A DNA stretch of 64,000 bases from Castor canadensis. Its lineage: Eukaryota > Chordata > Mammalia > Rodentia > Castoridae. The notes under the pieces were generated by a model. It did not search any database, was not told the DNA's origin, and worked only from the letters and a program-made list of their open reading frames with translations. Numbering within the stretch: position 1 is the first letter of the stretch; each line of letters starts with the position of its first letter. The stretch covers positions 106,160,332-106,224,331 of the forward strand of contig NC_133398.1 of assembly GCF_047511655.1 (NCBI RefSeq). Reading direction: 5' to 3'. A program made the position numbers and the translations under genes. Below are positions 33,641-46,447 of the stretch, one piece after another.

Positions 33641-34260
33641 GCATGGCAGTCCCCACACAGGGTGGAGAGGGCGTGGGAACACAGCTCCCATTCACTGTCA
33701 GGCCTGTGTTCAAATGATGCACTTCCTGGGCTCTTGGAGGTAGGGGAGGAGGATTTGTTTTTTTTCAAGTACTTACATGAAATGGTATTTTTATTTTTAA
33801 AATTCACACACAATTTACCTGTAACAGAAGCAAATGTTCAGGGCATGGAGACTATTTTTGGTGTCACCCTAGCCTGCCACAGCTCCACACCCCCACACTG
33901 GGACCTGGTACTCGGGAGCCTTGGGGAATCACCTGGGGAGTCCCCCTGGCACAGCCATGCCTGGGGATTAGCTTGAATGACCATCAGGTCGGGGATGGAA
34001 ACAAAAGACGTCTGGACGCGCAGCCAAGTGACGTTTTGGAGGAAGAATAAGAACTTTCCGAGTGAAGTGGCTTTCATTTACCAATTTACCATGTGTGACA
34101 GTTGATTGCTTAATATGAGCGGATGGGACGGAAATGGACGCCAGGAGCCAAGACTGGGACAACAGACAGTCACTTTGGGTGGGTGCCAAAACCCGGAGGT
34201 GGGAAAAACGTTGGTTCTGCAATTCTGTGGTCCTGATCTACAGGACCCTGAGCAAAGGGT

Positions 34261-34430
34261 AGAGTGTGTCACGTGTGTGTGTACCAGGCTGTGTGCATAG
34301 ATATGTGTGTACGCATGCTTGCGAATGTGTGTGTGTGCTCACATGTGCACGCATGCTTTTCAGTGTGCGTGAGTGTGGTTGCCTCCAGGTGTGAGGGCCT
34401 GGCTGTGTGTACATGTGTGTGGCAGGGGCA
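34261..34430. repeat. GTGT/GCAT-rich low-complexity tract
   Basis: Imperfect GT-rich repeats; not a single unit. Confidence 0.7.
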
Positions 34431-34576
34431 GGGGTCTCAAAACTGGACAAGCAGTTTTGCTCAGCTGAGAGAGTTGAGTCTGCAGTGGTGCCCTGCTGTC
34501 TCCTCGGGACTCTTGCTTAGCAGTTGTTTCTGGATCCCAGTGCACCTGACGGTGATTTTTTGAGTGTCTTTTGTGT

Positions 34577-34808
34577 GTGTGTGTGGTGGCACTAGGGTTT
34601 GAACTCAGGGCCCCATGTTTGCAAGGCAGACACTCTTATCATTTGAACCATTCTGCAAGCCTTTTTTGTGATGGGTTTTTTTTGTTTTTTTTTTTTTTGA
34701 GATAGGGTCTCGAGAACTATTTGCAGGAGGCTGGCTTTGAACCTCAGTCCTCCTGATCTCTGCCTCCTTAGTAGCTAAGATTATGGGCGTGAGCCACAGG
34801 ACCCAGCT
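34577..34808 (-). repeat. B1/ID composite SINE, near full length
   Basis: Antisense: ID-like unit ('gtttgaactcagggccccat' B box) next to 'ttttttgtgatgggttt' linker, then B1-like unit ('gagatagggtctcgagaac', 'gggcgtgagccacagg'). Flanks suggest a degenerate target duplication (GATTTTTTGAGTGTC / GATTTTGGTTGTC). Confidence 0.9.
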
Positions 34809-35311
34809 TAGATTTTGGTTGTCTTGTGCTAGTTACCATTTTGACTCCAAGAATTTTCAACCCGTTTTCTGTTAACTATGTTGGAAGAGAATTTAAAATG
34901 CAGCTTATCTTATTTTCTTTCCACTATTCATCTTACTGGATCTGGACCACAAGGAAGCAAGGCATTTTCTGGAACTTGTAAACTGGAACTTGTAAATACT
35001 GTTCTGATATGAAGTCATGCTCACTGTGCACGACAGAAGCCATGCTGTGCCTGAACATGAGGACAAGGATTTGATCCACTCACTGCCCAAGCAGCCTTTG
35101 TTTATATTCCTGTCACTTTTGATGAAATCTTAAATGTGAACCTGCCAAACTCACCAGCCTCCCTTTTTGTCATGTGCTGTGTCATACAAAGAGTAAATTC
35201 CAGAGCTCTTTTTTTTTTTTTAAATAGAAAACATGGTTTGGGTAACTAAATGCTTTTCATCTCCCTCTCCTCTCCCATCCTCTCTTCTATTATTTGTTTA
35301 TTTTTTCTTAA

Positions 35312-35480
35312 TTTAATTTTTTGCAATGCTGGGATTGGAACTCAGGGCCTACACCTTGAGCCACACTACTTGCCCTTTTTTGTGATGGGTTCTTTTTTTC
35401 GAGGTAGGATTTGGCAACCTATTTGTAACTTTGAACCACAATCCTCCAGGATTACAGGTATGAGTCACTGGTGCCCAGGT
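35312..35480 (-). repeat. Truncated B1/ID composite SINE
   Basis: Same layout as 34577-34808, with internal deletions in both units: 'gattggaactcagggcct', 'tttttgtgatgggttc', 'gaggtaggatttggc', 'ggattacaggtatgagtcac'. Confidence 0.85.
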
Positions 35481-35544
35481 AATTTGTATATTTCTGTTTG
35501 TTAACTAATGTTTGTGGTGCTAGGTTCAGAACAAGCCCTGGGGA

Positions 35545-35925
35545 CATGGTGATTGAGTTTGTCAGTTTTTTGTGACAACAACAAAATACCTGAACCATCA
35601 GCTAATAAGGAGAGAAGGCTCCTTGCTTCTGAGGTTTCTGTCTATGATGTACTATCCCAGTGCTTTTGGACTGAGGTGAGGTTGCTCACTGTGGCAAGAA
35701 CACATGCCAGAGAAAGCTCTTCATTCTGTGGCCAGGAAGCAAAAGACAGGAAGAGGAGAAGGCTGGGGTCCCACAGTCTCCTTCAGAGGCATACCCCCAG
35801 TGAGGACCTCCCACTAGGCTCCACCTCCTAAAGGTGCCACCACCTCCCAATAGAGCCACAGGCTGGGGACCAAGCCTTTAGGACATGGCTTTTTGAGGAC
35901 ATTCAAGATCCAAACTAACAGTGAT
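35545..35925 (-). mobile_element. MaLR-type LTR relic, antisense
   Basis: 'gacaacaacaaaatacctga', 'gcctttaggacatggc' and 'gaggacattcaagatccaaa' follow the antisense MaLR LTR order. Solo relic. Confidence 0.6.
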
Positions 35926-38900
35926 GAAGAGGAACAAAAATCTGTTCTCAAAAGATCTATAATCTACAAGGAGGGGAGGCCTAGAAGAGAGAGCCAGTGA
36001 CAAATAGAGGAGCTGTTCTCACTGAGGGGCACAGTGAAAGAGAGTTGCAGAGGACAGCCATGGGAACCTCAGCTGGGACGGGATGCTGGGGCAGTGCCAA
36101 GTCAGGGCAGGGCCAGCCTCTGGACATGGTCAGCAGTTGAAGTGACTTAGGATCAATCTGTGTGTGGGCACACACCCATGTGCAGTGAGTTTGTGTGGTG
36201 TGCGTGTGTTGCAGAGGTGGGTACAGTGGTGGGAAGGGCCAGGAAACAGTAACTGGCCCCTGTAGGCCTCACAGCAGGAGTGTCCTGCTCCAACTGACGT
36301 ATGAGGTTACACTTAGGTGGACACCAGGGGACAGGGACAGGGGAAGCCAGGCCTGCCTGCAGGCATCAGCTGTGCCATGGCCACAGAGATCAGGAGGGAG
36401 GCATCAGATGTGGGATCCAGGTGCTGGGGGCACCTCAGTTCCCTGAGAGGACACTGTGAGACTCTGCTGCCCACCCTGGGCATCTAGAAGTTGCAGGCAG
36501 GAGGGTTCCAAACAGACGTCTTTCTTTAAGGCTGGTGATTAAGGTGCCTAGGACAGGCACAGGGCACCTGCAGGAAAAGTCCTGCTCATGTCTTTACTTG
36601 AGCATTTATTGAATATTTGTATGACCCTTGACACACACCTGCCCTGCATTGAGACTGATACATCACCCTCATTTCCCAAGAGCCCTCAGCCTAGCAGAAG
36701 GCCCAAAAGGACCAAGCTGGTATGTGAGGAGTCAGAGGAGAGAGGCTGCCTGCTGATCTCAGACCTCCCACCTGAGGCCAGGGTCAGGCTAGGGGGATGG
36801 GGAGGAGCTTGGAAAGAGCCTGCACAGTGTTCCTGAGGAGGCTGGCAGCACTGGGTCAGACACTCACAGAGGAACACAGGTCAGCAGCCCTTTCCCATCC
36901 TCTAGCCCAAATGACCTTGAATCTCAGGCTTCATGGTTTTGATCCACAAGAGATTAGATTGAAGATCCAGGTCTGCTTGGTTCCTGTGTCAACCTGAGAC
37001 CCCCTGTGTCTAGAGCATCCTGTACTAGTTACACATGCAGAATCTTAGACCTGGCACAGACAGTCGCCCGAAGTTGTGGGGAGACCTGGGACCCTGCAGG
37101 GCCAGGTCAGTTCCCAGGTGATTTCTGCTGTGTCCCAATCAAACCAAATAGGTTGGGCTCCACACAGCACAAGGGATTCAGTTACTGGAAAAGTGAAGAA
37201 AGATTACTTAGTTGGCAAAAACAAAACAAAAACCATGTGGTCCCAACAAGCATTAAACACATGACAGTTATAAACCCAGGCTTCTGAGGTGAACCCATGA
37301 AAAGAGCAGGCATGGTAGGTGGGAGGTAGACACTTGTCCTTGCAGAGTGTGTGAATGCTGCTGTGCAAGGAGGGACGTAAGAGATGGGCACATGGCAGGG
37401 CAGGGCAGGGCAGGGTGTGTGCGCCGTGTGTGCAGTGCTGAGTGTAAATGACACAGAGGCAGTCCCGGGCGTGAATGCTGTGTGTGGCCTCTTTCTTGTT
37501 GAAATGGCGCCTTCTCTGGTCACTCCCACAGCCAGCTGTGCTGCTGCCCCTGGTCTGTCCATTCTCCCTGATTGGTGGCTGCGTGCTTCTGACGCAGGTT
37601 GCTGTCCCCCTTTCTGTTGACTAGATCCTGTCAGTGCCCAGTGTACCCCATTGTTGAGGACTGCTCCCCAACACCTGTGGACAGCTGATGCTTTCAAAGT
37701 CACTCTCTTTCCTGTCCTCACTGTTTCTCACTTCCTTCCTGGGACTTCCTGGGTCAGGCCTTGGACCCCACTGTCTTACCACTGTTCTGACCCATCAAGG
37801 GTTGATCATGGGTGGACTGAAACCCTCCTCCTGAAACTGCTCACTCCACTTGTGGCAGTGTCCTTCACTTGTCCCCTGCCTCAATGCAGGGCCTTCCAGA
37901 CCCTTTGGCCAATTTTCTCCACTGTCTTGTGATCCTGAACTCCAGACTCCACATGTCCAATGGACACCCCAAAAGGAACAGATAATATACATACTACAAG
38001 CAGCCAACACATGTGTAATACAATATCCGTGACCATGTGCAAACCAAACACAGCCACCTCCTCTTGACTCACAAAAGGACATCAGCTTCATACATAGGTG
38101 CACACACACCAACATGTTTCAGCTCTAAAACTTCTGCTTGCCCGATGACACTATAGGAAATTTGTGCTGATTTTATTGCAATCCAACTGTGTTTGTAACA
38201 ATTTAATTTTCTGCCTTGATTCTTTGTAGACTGGTGGACTGATTATTATTATTTTCAAAGCAAATGATTGAAACCTTCACCATGAGCACTTTTTCAGCGT
38301 TAAGACACTTGGAATATTTTGATGTTCAGTTTCTACATTGAGGTTCCTGATTCACTGTGTCTGAGACACAGAGAGCTAACAGAAGAGTTGAAGGTAAATG
38401 ACACAAATGCACATTTAGAAAGCATCTTTTTCTCCTTGAAACAAAGAGGAAACAATAAGCAAAATAAGGAATGTGGAGTCAATGCAAAGCAAGTCTGGGA
38501 AGGAGAAGCCAACTGCTCAGGTCGGAGAGGCATTGCAGGGCCACAGGAGGAACAAGCAAGCCACAGTCGGCTCCACACAGGGGCTTCCCCTGGAAGTGGT
38601 GCTGTCCAGGGCCTCTCCGGCTCCTGTGACGTGGAGGGTCATTTACTTTTATAGCTTTATCTTTAACACGGACATCCAAGGAAGATTTCACCCTACAGAG
38701 TTTTAACGATGGCTTCAAAGTGGCAGCTGGTATCCAGAAGCCCCAAGGGAGCTTCCCAGGTGCAGGTTTCTGAGTGCCCCCAAGGGCGCTGCAATCCAGA
38801 AAGGACAAATGGTAGCCATGGACTGTGCTGCACACTTGGGGGCAGAGGGATAGAGCTTCCTTTCCTGCCCTGGACTGGAGAGGCTGCCAAGGACTGAGAT

Positions 38901-39380
38901 CAAGGGCTTTGAGAATGTTGTTGGCTGCAGTGATTGGGCAGATGGTCACATTCTCTCAGCAGGGTTTTCTCTCTGCAAATAGTGTCTAAGAATGCAGGGT
39001 AACTAAGGCTGAGCTGACCCAGGGTCACATTCAGAGCCCAGCCCCACAGGGAGTGTGGGTCTTTGTCCGCCTGCTGTCTGGGACAATGCCTTATAAATGT
39101 TAAGGAAAGTTCCAGATGGTCCTCAGACCCTGGGAATACAGCCTCTTTTATAAAGTGTAAGTTTCAAGGCACATGATGGTTTACAATGCAGTCAGAAGAA
39201 ATAGACAGCCTGAGAGTGAATTACAAGAAACCAGGACCGTTCCCAGTCTGGGTCCTTTCTGACGATGATCCTCAAAGCAAGGACATTCATGATGCTTGGC
39301 AGAGAGTTCATTAAACAAAAGGTTCACATTCAACTTGATCTGTTTACTTTCTTATGGAGTGATCTCTTCTCAATGTATCG
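35926..39380. other. Intergenic, no gene recognised
   Basis: Moderate-GC sequence with many short frames, none with domains. A four-unit GGCAG run lies near 37393-37413. A minus-strand 179-codon frame at 37182-37721 has no family resemblance that I recognise. Confidence 0.35.
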
Positions 39381-39383
39381 CTC

Positions 39384-39384
<1 letters not shown>

Positions 39385-39419
<35 letters not shown>
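39385..39419. repeat. (CA)n microsatellite
   Basis: About 35 bp of CA/AC with one GC near the left end. Confidence 0.95.
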
Positions 39420-39422
<3 letters not shown>

Positions 39423-40349
39423 CTGACATATTATGCATTGGAAGAATTTCCAAGTAGCATTACTTCCCAAATCCCTTTGCAGGAGCAAGAACAAAAAGGG
39501 TGTAAATCAAGCAAGAAGCTTGACAATAAGTTTACTCAACATGGTAGTGATTGGCAGGGTAGACCCAAGCTTGGAGATGGAGACCAGAGATCTGGAAATG
39601 TGGTGAAGGAGGTCTTGGGAGACGTTTAATCTGTAAGAATATAGAGACACTCCATCAGATGCATCAGATGTAGGTGGCCCATCTGAAAGATTCAGACAGA
39701 AGAAAATAAAGTTACAAGTCACCTTGAAGAATTTGTGCATATTAACCAAGAGCTTAGTCCAGCATGTATGGGACCTGCAGTGGGGTATGCACTGCAGTTA
39801 CTTTGCATATTGACGTCTTGACACCCACTATAAGAACCCTCTCCAAGAACTCCTGAGGATTCCCCCACCCCCTGCAGCTCTTATCTGAAGGCAAAGTATT
39901 TTGTTCTAATTCAATCTGATCTTTCCAGTTGAAAGAGTCAGTCAGTCTATGGTTTATATCGTATATTTCCAAGGAACAGGCTTTCCAGTGTCTCCCTACC
40001 TTGTATTTCAGTAACTCAACCTAGATTTATATCACACTCCACTTATTGTCACAACTTGCCCACCAAGAGGCTTGGGCTTCCTGCATTGGATTTAATTTTG
40101 TTCTTTCCTTAGATTGACTCTATATTTGACAAATGACATCAGTGTCAAATGCTTCGGAGAGTCTGGTGGGGAAGAACAACCTCTCAGTTCTACTGAAGCT
40201 GAGCCTCTTTGTTCTCTGAGGCCTGGATGGGAAAGGTGACAGGCTGGTGACACAGCAGCCAGATGTGACTGAGCAGGCAGGCCATCACACCCAGGACTGG
40301 GGGTAACTTCAAAGCAAATTTTACCACCAGTTTATTAAAGTTTAACAGG

Positions 40350-41440
40350 AAAATGAAAATTATGGATGCTTACAGTGTACAACTCAATGTTTTGATGTAT
40401 GTACACATTGTAAAATGATTAAATCAGGCTAATGAACATATGCATCACCTCACATACTTTATTTTTTGTGGTAAGAACATTTAAATCTAATCTCTTAGCA
40501 GTTTTCAAGTATATAATACATTATTATTATTTTGGTGGGACTAGGATTTGAACTCAGGGCCTCATGCTTGCTAGGTAGCATTCTACTGCTTAAGCCAAGT
40601 ATCCAGTCTAGTATTCCACACAGTCTTTATCTGGTCATCTGATGATGGACACTCAGTTTGATTTTGTATCTTGTCTACAGTGAATAATGCTTGATGAATA
40701 TGGGAGTGCTGGCTCTGATTTCATTTCCTTTGAGTTAATACTCAGTAGTGAAATTGCTAGGTCATATGGTAGTTTAAATTTTAAATGTTTGAGGAAATAC
40801 CCTAGTGTTTTCCATACTGGCAGTGCTAATTTAGATTCCCACCAACAGTTTGTGAGGGTTCTATTTTCTTCACATCCTCACAGACACTTATCTTTTGTCT
40901 TCATGACAATAGCCATTCTTAGACATTGCAAGGTGATTTCTCATTCTGGTTTTGATTTGCATTTCCCTGATGACTAGTGATGGTGAACATTTTTTATATA
41001 ACGTTGGCCATTCCTATGTCATTTCTGAGAAATCTATTCAGGTCCTCTGACTGTTTTTAAATTGGGGTATCTGTCTTCTTGCTATCGAGTTATTTGAGTT
41101 CCTTATGTATTTGGATCTTACCCCATAATAGATATACAGTCTGCAAATACTTTCTCCCATTACGTAGGCTGCCTCCTCCTCTGTTGGTTGTTTCCTTTAC
41201 TGTGCAGAGCCTTTTTTGTTTGATGTAATCCCTTTTGTCTATTTCTGCTTTGATTGCTGCTTTTTAAGTCACATTTAAAAAAAATCCCTGCCCAGACCAA
41301 CTTCAAGAAACTTTTCTTTTATGATTTCTTCTAGTGGTTTTATAGTCTCAGGTCTTTAATTTGAATGTTTAATCTATTCACATTTATTTTTTAGTGTGAG
41401 ATGAGGGTCCAATTTCATTTTCTTGCTTGTTGATCCTCTG
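40350..41440 (-). mobile_element. Ancient L1, antisense, carrying a nested SINE
   Basis: Antisense L1 landmarks: 'aaatcaggctaatgaacata', 'gaaattgctaggtcatatgg', 'ttgatttgcatttccctgat', 'tgcagagccttttttgtttg'. An ID-like SINE interrupts it at about 40530-40612. Multiple stops in all frames. Confidence 0.85.
40530..40612 (-). repeat. ID-like SINE nested in L1
   Basis: 'gatttgaactcagggcctca' and 'tgcttgctaggtagc' with a shortened right end. The flanking L1 is continuous in meaning on both sides; the duplication is not clear. Confidence 0.85.
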
Positions 41441-41524
41441 AAACTCTTCCAGAGGCTCCACACCAGAAGTTCTTGGCCAGAGGTAATTTTCACCCAGGGG
41501 TTGTATGGCAGTTTCTGGAGGCTT

Positions 41525-41612
41525 TTTTTTTTCCTTTGGTGGTACTGGGATTTGAGGGTCTCATGCTTGCTAGGCAGGTGCTGTACCACTTCAGCCACTC
41601 TGCCAGCCCCTG
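41525..41612 (-). repeat. ID-like SINE
   Basis: T-run, 'tggtggtactgggatttgag', 'tcatgcttgctaggcaggtg' and 'cttcagccactctgccagcc'. It lacks 'aactcagg' in the B box, a small deletion. Confidence 0.9.
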
Positions 41613-41787
41613 GAAGATTGTTTTTTTTTTTTTGTCACAGTTGGGAAGAGGGAATTGCATGAGTATTCTGTTTGACATCCTACAGCACACAAGACAGCTC
41701 CTCCAAGAAAGAATCATCCAGTCCAAACGTCAATTCTTCTAAGGACAAGAAAGAACACTTATGTGTCATTTTAAAAACTGATTGTTT

Positions 41788-42255
41788 GATAGGCACCTGT
41801 GGCTCATGCCTGTAATCCTAGGTACTTAGGAGGCTTAGGTTGGGAGGATCATGCTCAAAGCCAGCTGGCAGGAAATTTGAGAGACCACATCTCAACCAAT
41901 AGATGGGCACAGTGGTACATGCCTGTCATTCCAAGCTATGCAGGAGGCTGAGATTAGGAGGATTGCAATTCTAGGGCAGCCTGCTCAAAAAAGCTTGTGG
42001 GACCCCATCTCAATGGAAAAAAAGCTGTATGTGGTGGTACTCACCTGTCATCTCAGCTACTGCAGGAAGCTTAAAATAGGAAAATTGTGGTCCAGGCTGG
42101 CCTGGACCTTATCTCCAAAATAATAAATTTTTATTATTATAAAAATAATAAAAATCTCCAGAGTATAAAGGGCTGGAGACATGGCCCGAGCAGTACAGCA
42201 CCTGTCCTGCAAGGGCAAAGTCCTAAGTTCAAACCCTACTGCTGCCAAAAAAAAT
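41788..42255 (+). repeat. Multimeric SINE: three B1-like units plus one ID-like unit
   Basis: Unit 1 (about 41790-41902) has 'gtggctcatgcctgtaatcc'. Unit 2 (about 41903-42022) has 'gtggtacatgcctgtcattc'. Unit 3 (about 42023-42120) has 'ggtggtactcacctgtcatc'. An AT-rich linker and an ID-like unit (about 42170-42246, B box GTTCAAACCC) close the element, all on the plus strand. Confidence 0.85.
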
Positions 42256-42929
42256 GTTTTTAAAACAAGTCAATTAAAGAGGCTTCCAGAACACAATGTG
42301 CTGTCTTGTCTCTCCATGTGTCTGAGAGTCCTTGCCAACATCCCACCAAATCGTGCAGCCCTAGACTTTCCAGCTCACTTGGGTAGTCCACCAGCTCTGG
42401 ACTGAGGGAGCTTGCATTGTAGCATGGGCACCTTTCAAACCAGATACTGAGGCAAGGTTTGGCTGCAGTTATTTATTTAGGGGCTGATTCCTGGCAGCAC
42501 TACTGGGGAGAGAGGAAGTGAGGAGTCTGAGGATGGTGAGGAGCTGTGGACAGCTGGGGCTCTGTCCTTTGTCCTGTGGGTTGGGACAGAGTCTGCCTTC
42601 AGCATTGCTCTTCAGAAGACTTGTCCCTGGCAATATCCTGGCTCTCTCTGTTGTGTTGCCATAACGAAAGCAAACAGGAATTACTGTGTAATTTATCTCC
42701 AAGAATCCAAACCCATGATCACTTTCACTGTGGAATCTTCTGACAAGAAAGGTGCCCACCCCGACTTTCTGAGAAGTGTCTAGTAGTCCAAGATGGGTCT
42801 AGTAGGTGGTCTAAGTCAAGGGTCCTGGGTTTGTGGCTTCTTTTGGGGGCATCGTGGATTCTGGGTAAGGTGGAAAGTGAGTGGATTTCCAGCACACTGT
42901 CTGGTTCTCCAATGGTCTGCAACAGACCA
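42256..42929. other. Intergenic, no gene recognised
   Basis: Unique-looking sequence, no supported feature. Confidence 0.35.
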
Positions 42930-43135
42930 CTCAATTCAGACAGAAGGACCAAGGATCCTTAAGCCCTCCCAACAGAGCAGTGGTCCTGAGTGTAGCCTGC
43001 AGTACCATATAAGAAATGCAAATTCTCAGGTCTCTCTCAGCCTGCTCTGTCAGGCTGGCGCAGGGCCCAGCCATCTGCATTTTAAAACTTTCTCCTAGGG
43101 GTTCTTGATGCCCGAGGACCCCTGCAATGAGCAAT
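42930..43135. mobile_element. MER5-like DNA transposon relic
   Basis: 'agaaatgcaaattctcagg' and 'cagccatctgcattttaaaa' show the layout of MER5-type hAT nonautonomous elements. Diverged. Confidence 0.5.
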
Positions 43136-44045
43136 AATAAGTTCTGTACCCACAGATCAGCTGGGGCAAAATTCAGCCCATGGTTACCAATTCTGCTATC
43201 ATTCTGAAACTGAGGGAAAACCTGATGCTAGCTTCAACTGCTCTTAGTTGACTTGCAAAAAAAAATCCCGAATTTTGGAGGTCACGCAGATGAGTGACAC
43301 ATTATCAGTTTCCCCTGCTTTGTTGTAGATAACACCTCTGATGTTATGATGATAATGGTTGCCTAGGTTGCTTTTCAAGGACTGGAAGGGAGTACGCTTT
43401 TGTTAAAACCACTGACCCTTCACTTGGGCCTGTGCAGCTGTCCAATGTGTGACCTTTGATGTCGGGAGTTAAGAGCTCCACCCTCAGAACCTGCTGACTC
43501 TGCCATTTTCTGAACATGTATCCCATGAAAAGTCATTGATTATACCCATGCAGGACAATGGCTCCATGGCCTCCACTAATCCTTCATTCTGCTTCTGTAT
43601 CACAGAACGATCCCTAAACCCATCCTTGTGGAGTCGATTTGAGACTTGGGTCTACCACCTCCAGGCTTGGATAAACTCCTAGTCTTTTATAAAGCTCCCT
43701 GTTTCTTTTGCATACTGGGAGGTGGGCAAGAGAGTCCTGGCTGCCTGACAAACCTGACACTTGCCTTCCCAAGTTGTTTGGAAAGCATCTCACCTCTCTA
43801 GCTGTCTGTTTCCAAGCTGGATCTTCTCCTGCCACAAACTTTCTCTGGCCTCTTTGTTCAAGGTCAAGTACAGTCACATTCTCTCAGCAACCTGGGCTCC
43901 TTCTCTGACCAGGGACCCTGGAGAGCAAGGACGACGCCTCATTGCACTGGCCAGGGACCGATAAAATGCACTGTGGTGTTTAGTGAGTATCACTAATAGC
44001 AGCCTTGCTTTCATTCCACCCAGATAAACAGGTTGTGAATCCATC
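43136..44045. other. Intergenic, no gene recognised
   Basis: Unique-looking sequence. A faint L2-like 3' piece may lie near 43900-43990. Confidence 0.3.
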
Positions 44046-44047
44046 AG

Positions 44048-44463
44048 CCAGAATATTGATCAGGGGCCTCCAGAGAAGCAGAGCCAATATGGTGGTGTGT
44101 GTGCTTGTGTGTGTGAATCCATATGTGTGCCAATAGAAAAAGGGAGAGGGAAAGGGAGAGAGAGAGAAAAGAGAGATTTTAAGGAACTGGACCACATGAT
44201 TGTGAAGCTGACAAGTCCAAAACCTGCAGAGAGTTTGAAGAGCTCAAGGCTGTCAGGATTCAGAATTCCCACCTCTAAGGAATCATCCTTTTCCCTAGCA
44301 TCTTTGAATGATTGCATGTGGCCCACCCACATTACAGAGGATAATCCGCTTTAATCAAAAACCATTAATTTAAACTAAAAAAAAAGTATCTTCACATTTG
44401 ATCTGACCAAACATCTAGGCACTATCACCTAGCCAAGCTGACATATAAAATGCACCATCACAC
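44048..44463 (-). mobile_element. MLT2-like ERVL solo LTR, antisense
   Basis: Antisense MLT2 landmarks: 'gcctccagagaagcagagcc', a GA-rich simple repeat, 'ttttaaggaactggaccac', 'gcccacccacattacagagg' and 'agccaagctgacatataaaa'. It is in the opposite orientation to the copy at 20511-20955. Confidence 0.8.
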
Positions 44464-44594
44464 CAGTGTCCTAATGGAAGCAGCAGAACTTAAGAAATTG
44501 TAGGAAGAGCCAGGGTGCAGGAGTGTCTGCTCAGGGCACACACATGCTCACAGGTGTGTACTGCACTTGCACACATGCTCACACACACAAAGGT

Positions 44595-44867
44595 TAGTTG
44601 GAGAAGAATTAACCTAGAAGGTAACACACATGCACAGGAAAGCAATGCATGTCAACTCCCTGTATAGCTATCCTTATATCAAGTAGCAAAAACCCTTGTT
44701 CCTTCCTATTATTGCTTATACTCTCTTTCAACAAAATTAGAGATAAGGGCAAAATAGTTTCTGCTGGGTAGCAAGGGGGTGGGGGGGAGAAGGAGGGGTG
44801 GGGGAAGAGGGGAGAAATGACCCAAGCATTGTATGCACATATGAATAAAAGAAATTAAAAAAAAAAG
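44595..44867 (+). mobile_element. L1 3' end, second copy of the 16.05-16.42 kb family
   Basis: Shares 'gaattaacctagaaggtaac', 'ttattgcttatactctct', the G-rich tract (about 44773-44815) and 'tgcacatatgaataaaagaa' with the earlier copy. A short AAAGGTT lies on both sides, a weak target duplication. Confidence 0.85.
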
Positions 44868-45348
44868 GTTCAAACAGACTAATGCCCTTGAAATTAAAAT
44901 TCTCTGTGTTGGCATTTTGGCTGAGCGTGATGGAGGTGAGCCGGCAGGGCCTTGCGGGGGGATGGCAAGGGGCCACCCCACTGGATGCTGACAACACATG
45001 AAGGCTCTCAGCTCCACGCTGAATGGAGAAGTTGGTGGCAAGCCAGATAGTGGGACCCAGTCTAAGGTTTTACGGGCCTGACCTGGCAGTGGTGATGTAC
45101 ACAGCCATGACACTCCAGTCACAGTCAGTAGTCAGGCCACCACCTCATCCTAAAAACAGGTTAGACAGATCCTAAAAGCAATGTGGGCTTTTGAAGAGGG
45201 GCCTTAAGTTCAAGGAGGAGTGTAACATTTTGAGAGGAGGGGCAAAGGATCCTTTAATAGTGAGCATTTTAGCAAGAGCGCACTCCTGTGCTGAGATGTT
45301 AGCTGCGTACGTGTGGAATCAAGTTTGATCCATGTTTCTTTTGCAGAG

Positions 45349-45350
<2 letters not shown>

Positions 45351-45400
<50 letters not shown>
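45351..45400. repeat. (AC)n microsatellite, about 50 bp
   Basis: Uninterrupted AC/CA. Confidence 0.97.
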
Positions 45401-45402
<2 letters not shown>

Positions 45403-45673
45403 GCATTTTGACGATGTTGCCTGTGAGGCCACTAGCCATGACTGAGGCTCCAGGCATCTTTCTGGGACTGTCTCCAGTTATCTTCTGGGCACCAGGAGGG
45501 GAAATGACCAGCATTTGTCCTGTGTGGGTGGAGCTGGTGAGGGATCCATCACGTTGGGGTACAATTAGCATTGCCACAAATGTGAATGAAGCTAAAAGTG
45601 TGAGAGGCAAGTGTTTGTATGCTGTGACCAATCTATTCTGCCTTTGAACGTCCCCTGCAATTAGCTGAGTCTT

Positions 45674-45856
45674 TTTTTTTTTTTTTTTTTTTTTTGTGGT
45701 ACTAGGGTTTGAACTCAGGGGCTACATCTTGGTTTTTTTTTTTTTTAAGATAGGATCTCGAGAACTATTTACTCTGGCTGGCTTCGAACTGTGATCCTCC
45801 TGATCTCTGCCTCCTGAATAGCTAGGATTATAGACATGAGCCACTGGCTCCTGGCT
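45674..45856 (-). repeat. B1/ID composite SINE
   Basis: T-run, 'actagggtttgaactcaggg', second T-run, 'agataggatctcgagaac', 'gaactgtgatcctcctgatc', 'agacatgagccactgg'. Flanked by TGAGTCTT (45666-45673 and 45857-45864). The ID unit is shortened. Confidence 0.9.
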
Positions 45857-46136
45857 TGAGTCTTAAATAAACCGCGCCTGGGTCTCCAGGGTTAGATTCC
45901 AGATGCTGGAAAAGAAATTGCCGGCAGAGGAGAAGACAACCCCGAAGCTTGCAGGTTCTTTGGAATGTTTTGTCCTCACTGCTCACGGTCATGTTTACAG
46001 AAATGACATCTCCCAGCTGTCCAGAAGTCCAATGTTTTGTGGAGTTCCACTACAGAGTATGTACTCAGAGCAGTGTTGGCATAGTGTCACCATGAAATCT
46101 TGCTTTAAAAAAAAAAAAAATCAAAACCTATCTTCC

Positions 46137-46447
46137 AGCCAGGCATGTTGACTTAGCTTCTTGAGAGGCCATACATTGGGAGGATTGCCATTTGAGGCCA
46201 GGCCAGGAAAAAGCTAGTGAGACTTCATCTCAACCAATTAACCAATGAAAATGGTGGTACATGCCTGTGGTCCCAGTTTAAGTAGGAGAATTGTGGTCTA
46301 AGCCAGCCCAGACAAAAAACATGAAACTCTACCTAAAAAATAACTAAAGCAAAAAAGGCTGGGGGCAAGGCTTAAATAGTAGTGCACCTACCTAGCAAGA
46401 GCAAGAACCAGAGTTCAAACCCCAGTATGGCCAAAACAACAACAACA
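46137..46447 (+). repeat. Multimeric SINE: two B1-like units plus ID-like unit
   Basis: Shares the 'catctcaaccaat' junction between its first and second units with 41788-42255. Its second unit ('ggagaattgtggtct') is closest to the third unit of that copy ('ggaaaattgtggtcc'). It ends with an ID-like unit (B box GAGTTCAAACCCC) and an A-rich CAA tail. Confidence 0.85.

Noticed and set aside
37182..37721. 179-codon minus-strand frame
   Set aside because: No recognised domain, no splice or poly(A) context, and overlapping frames on the other strand.
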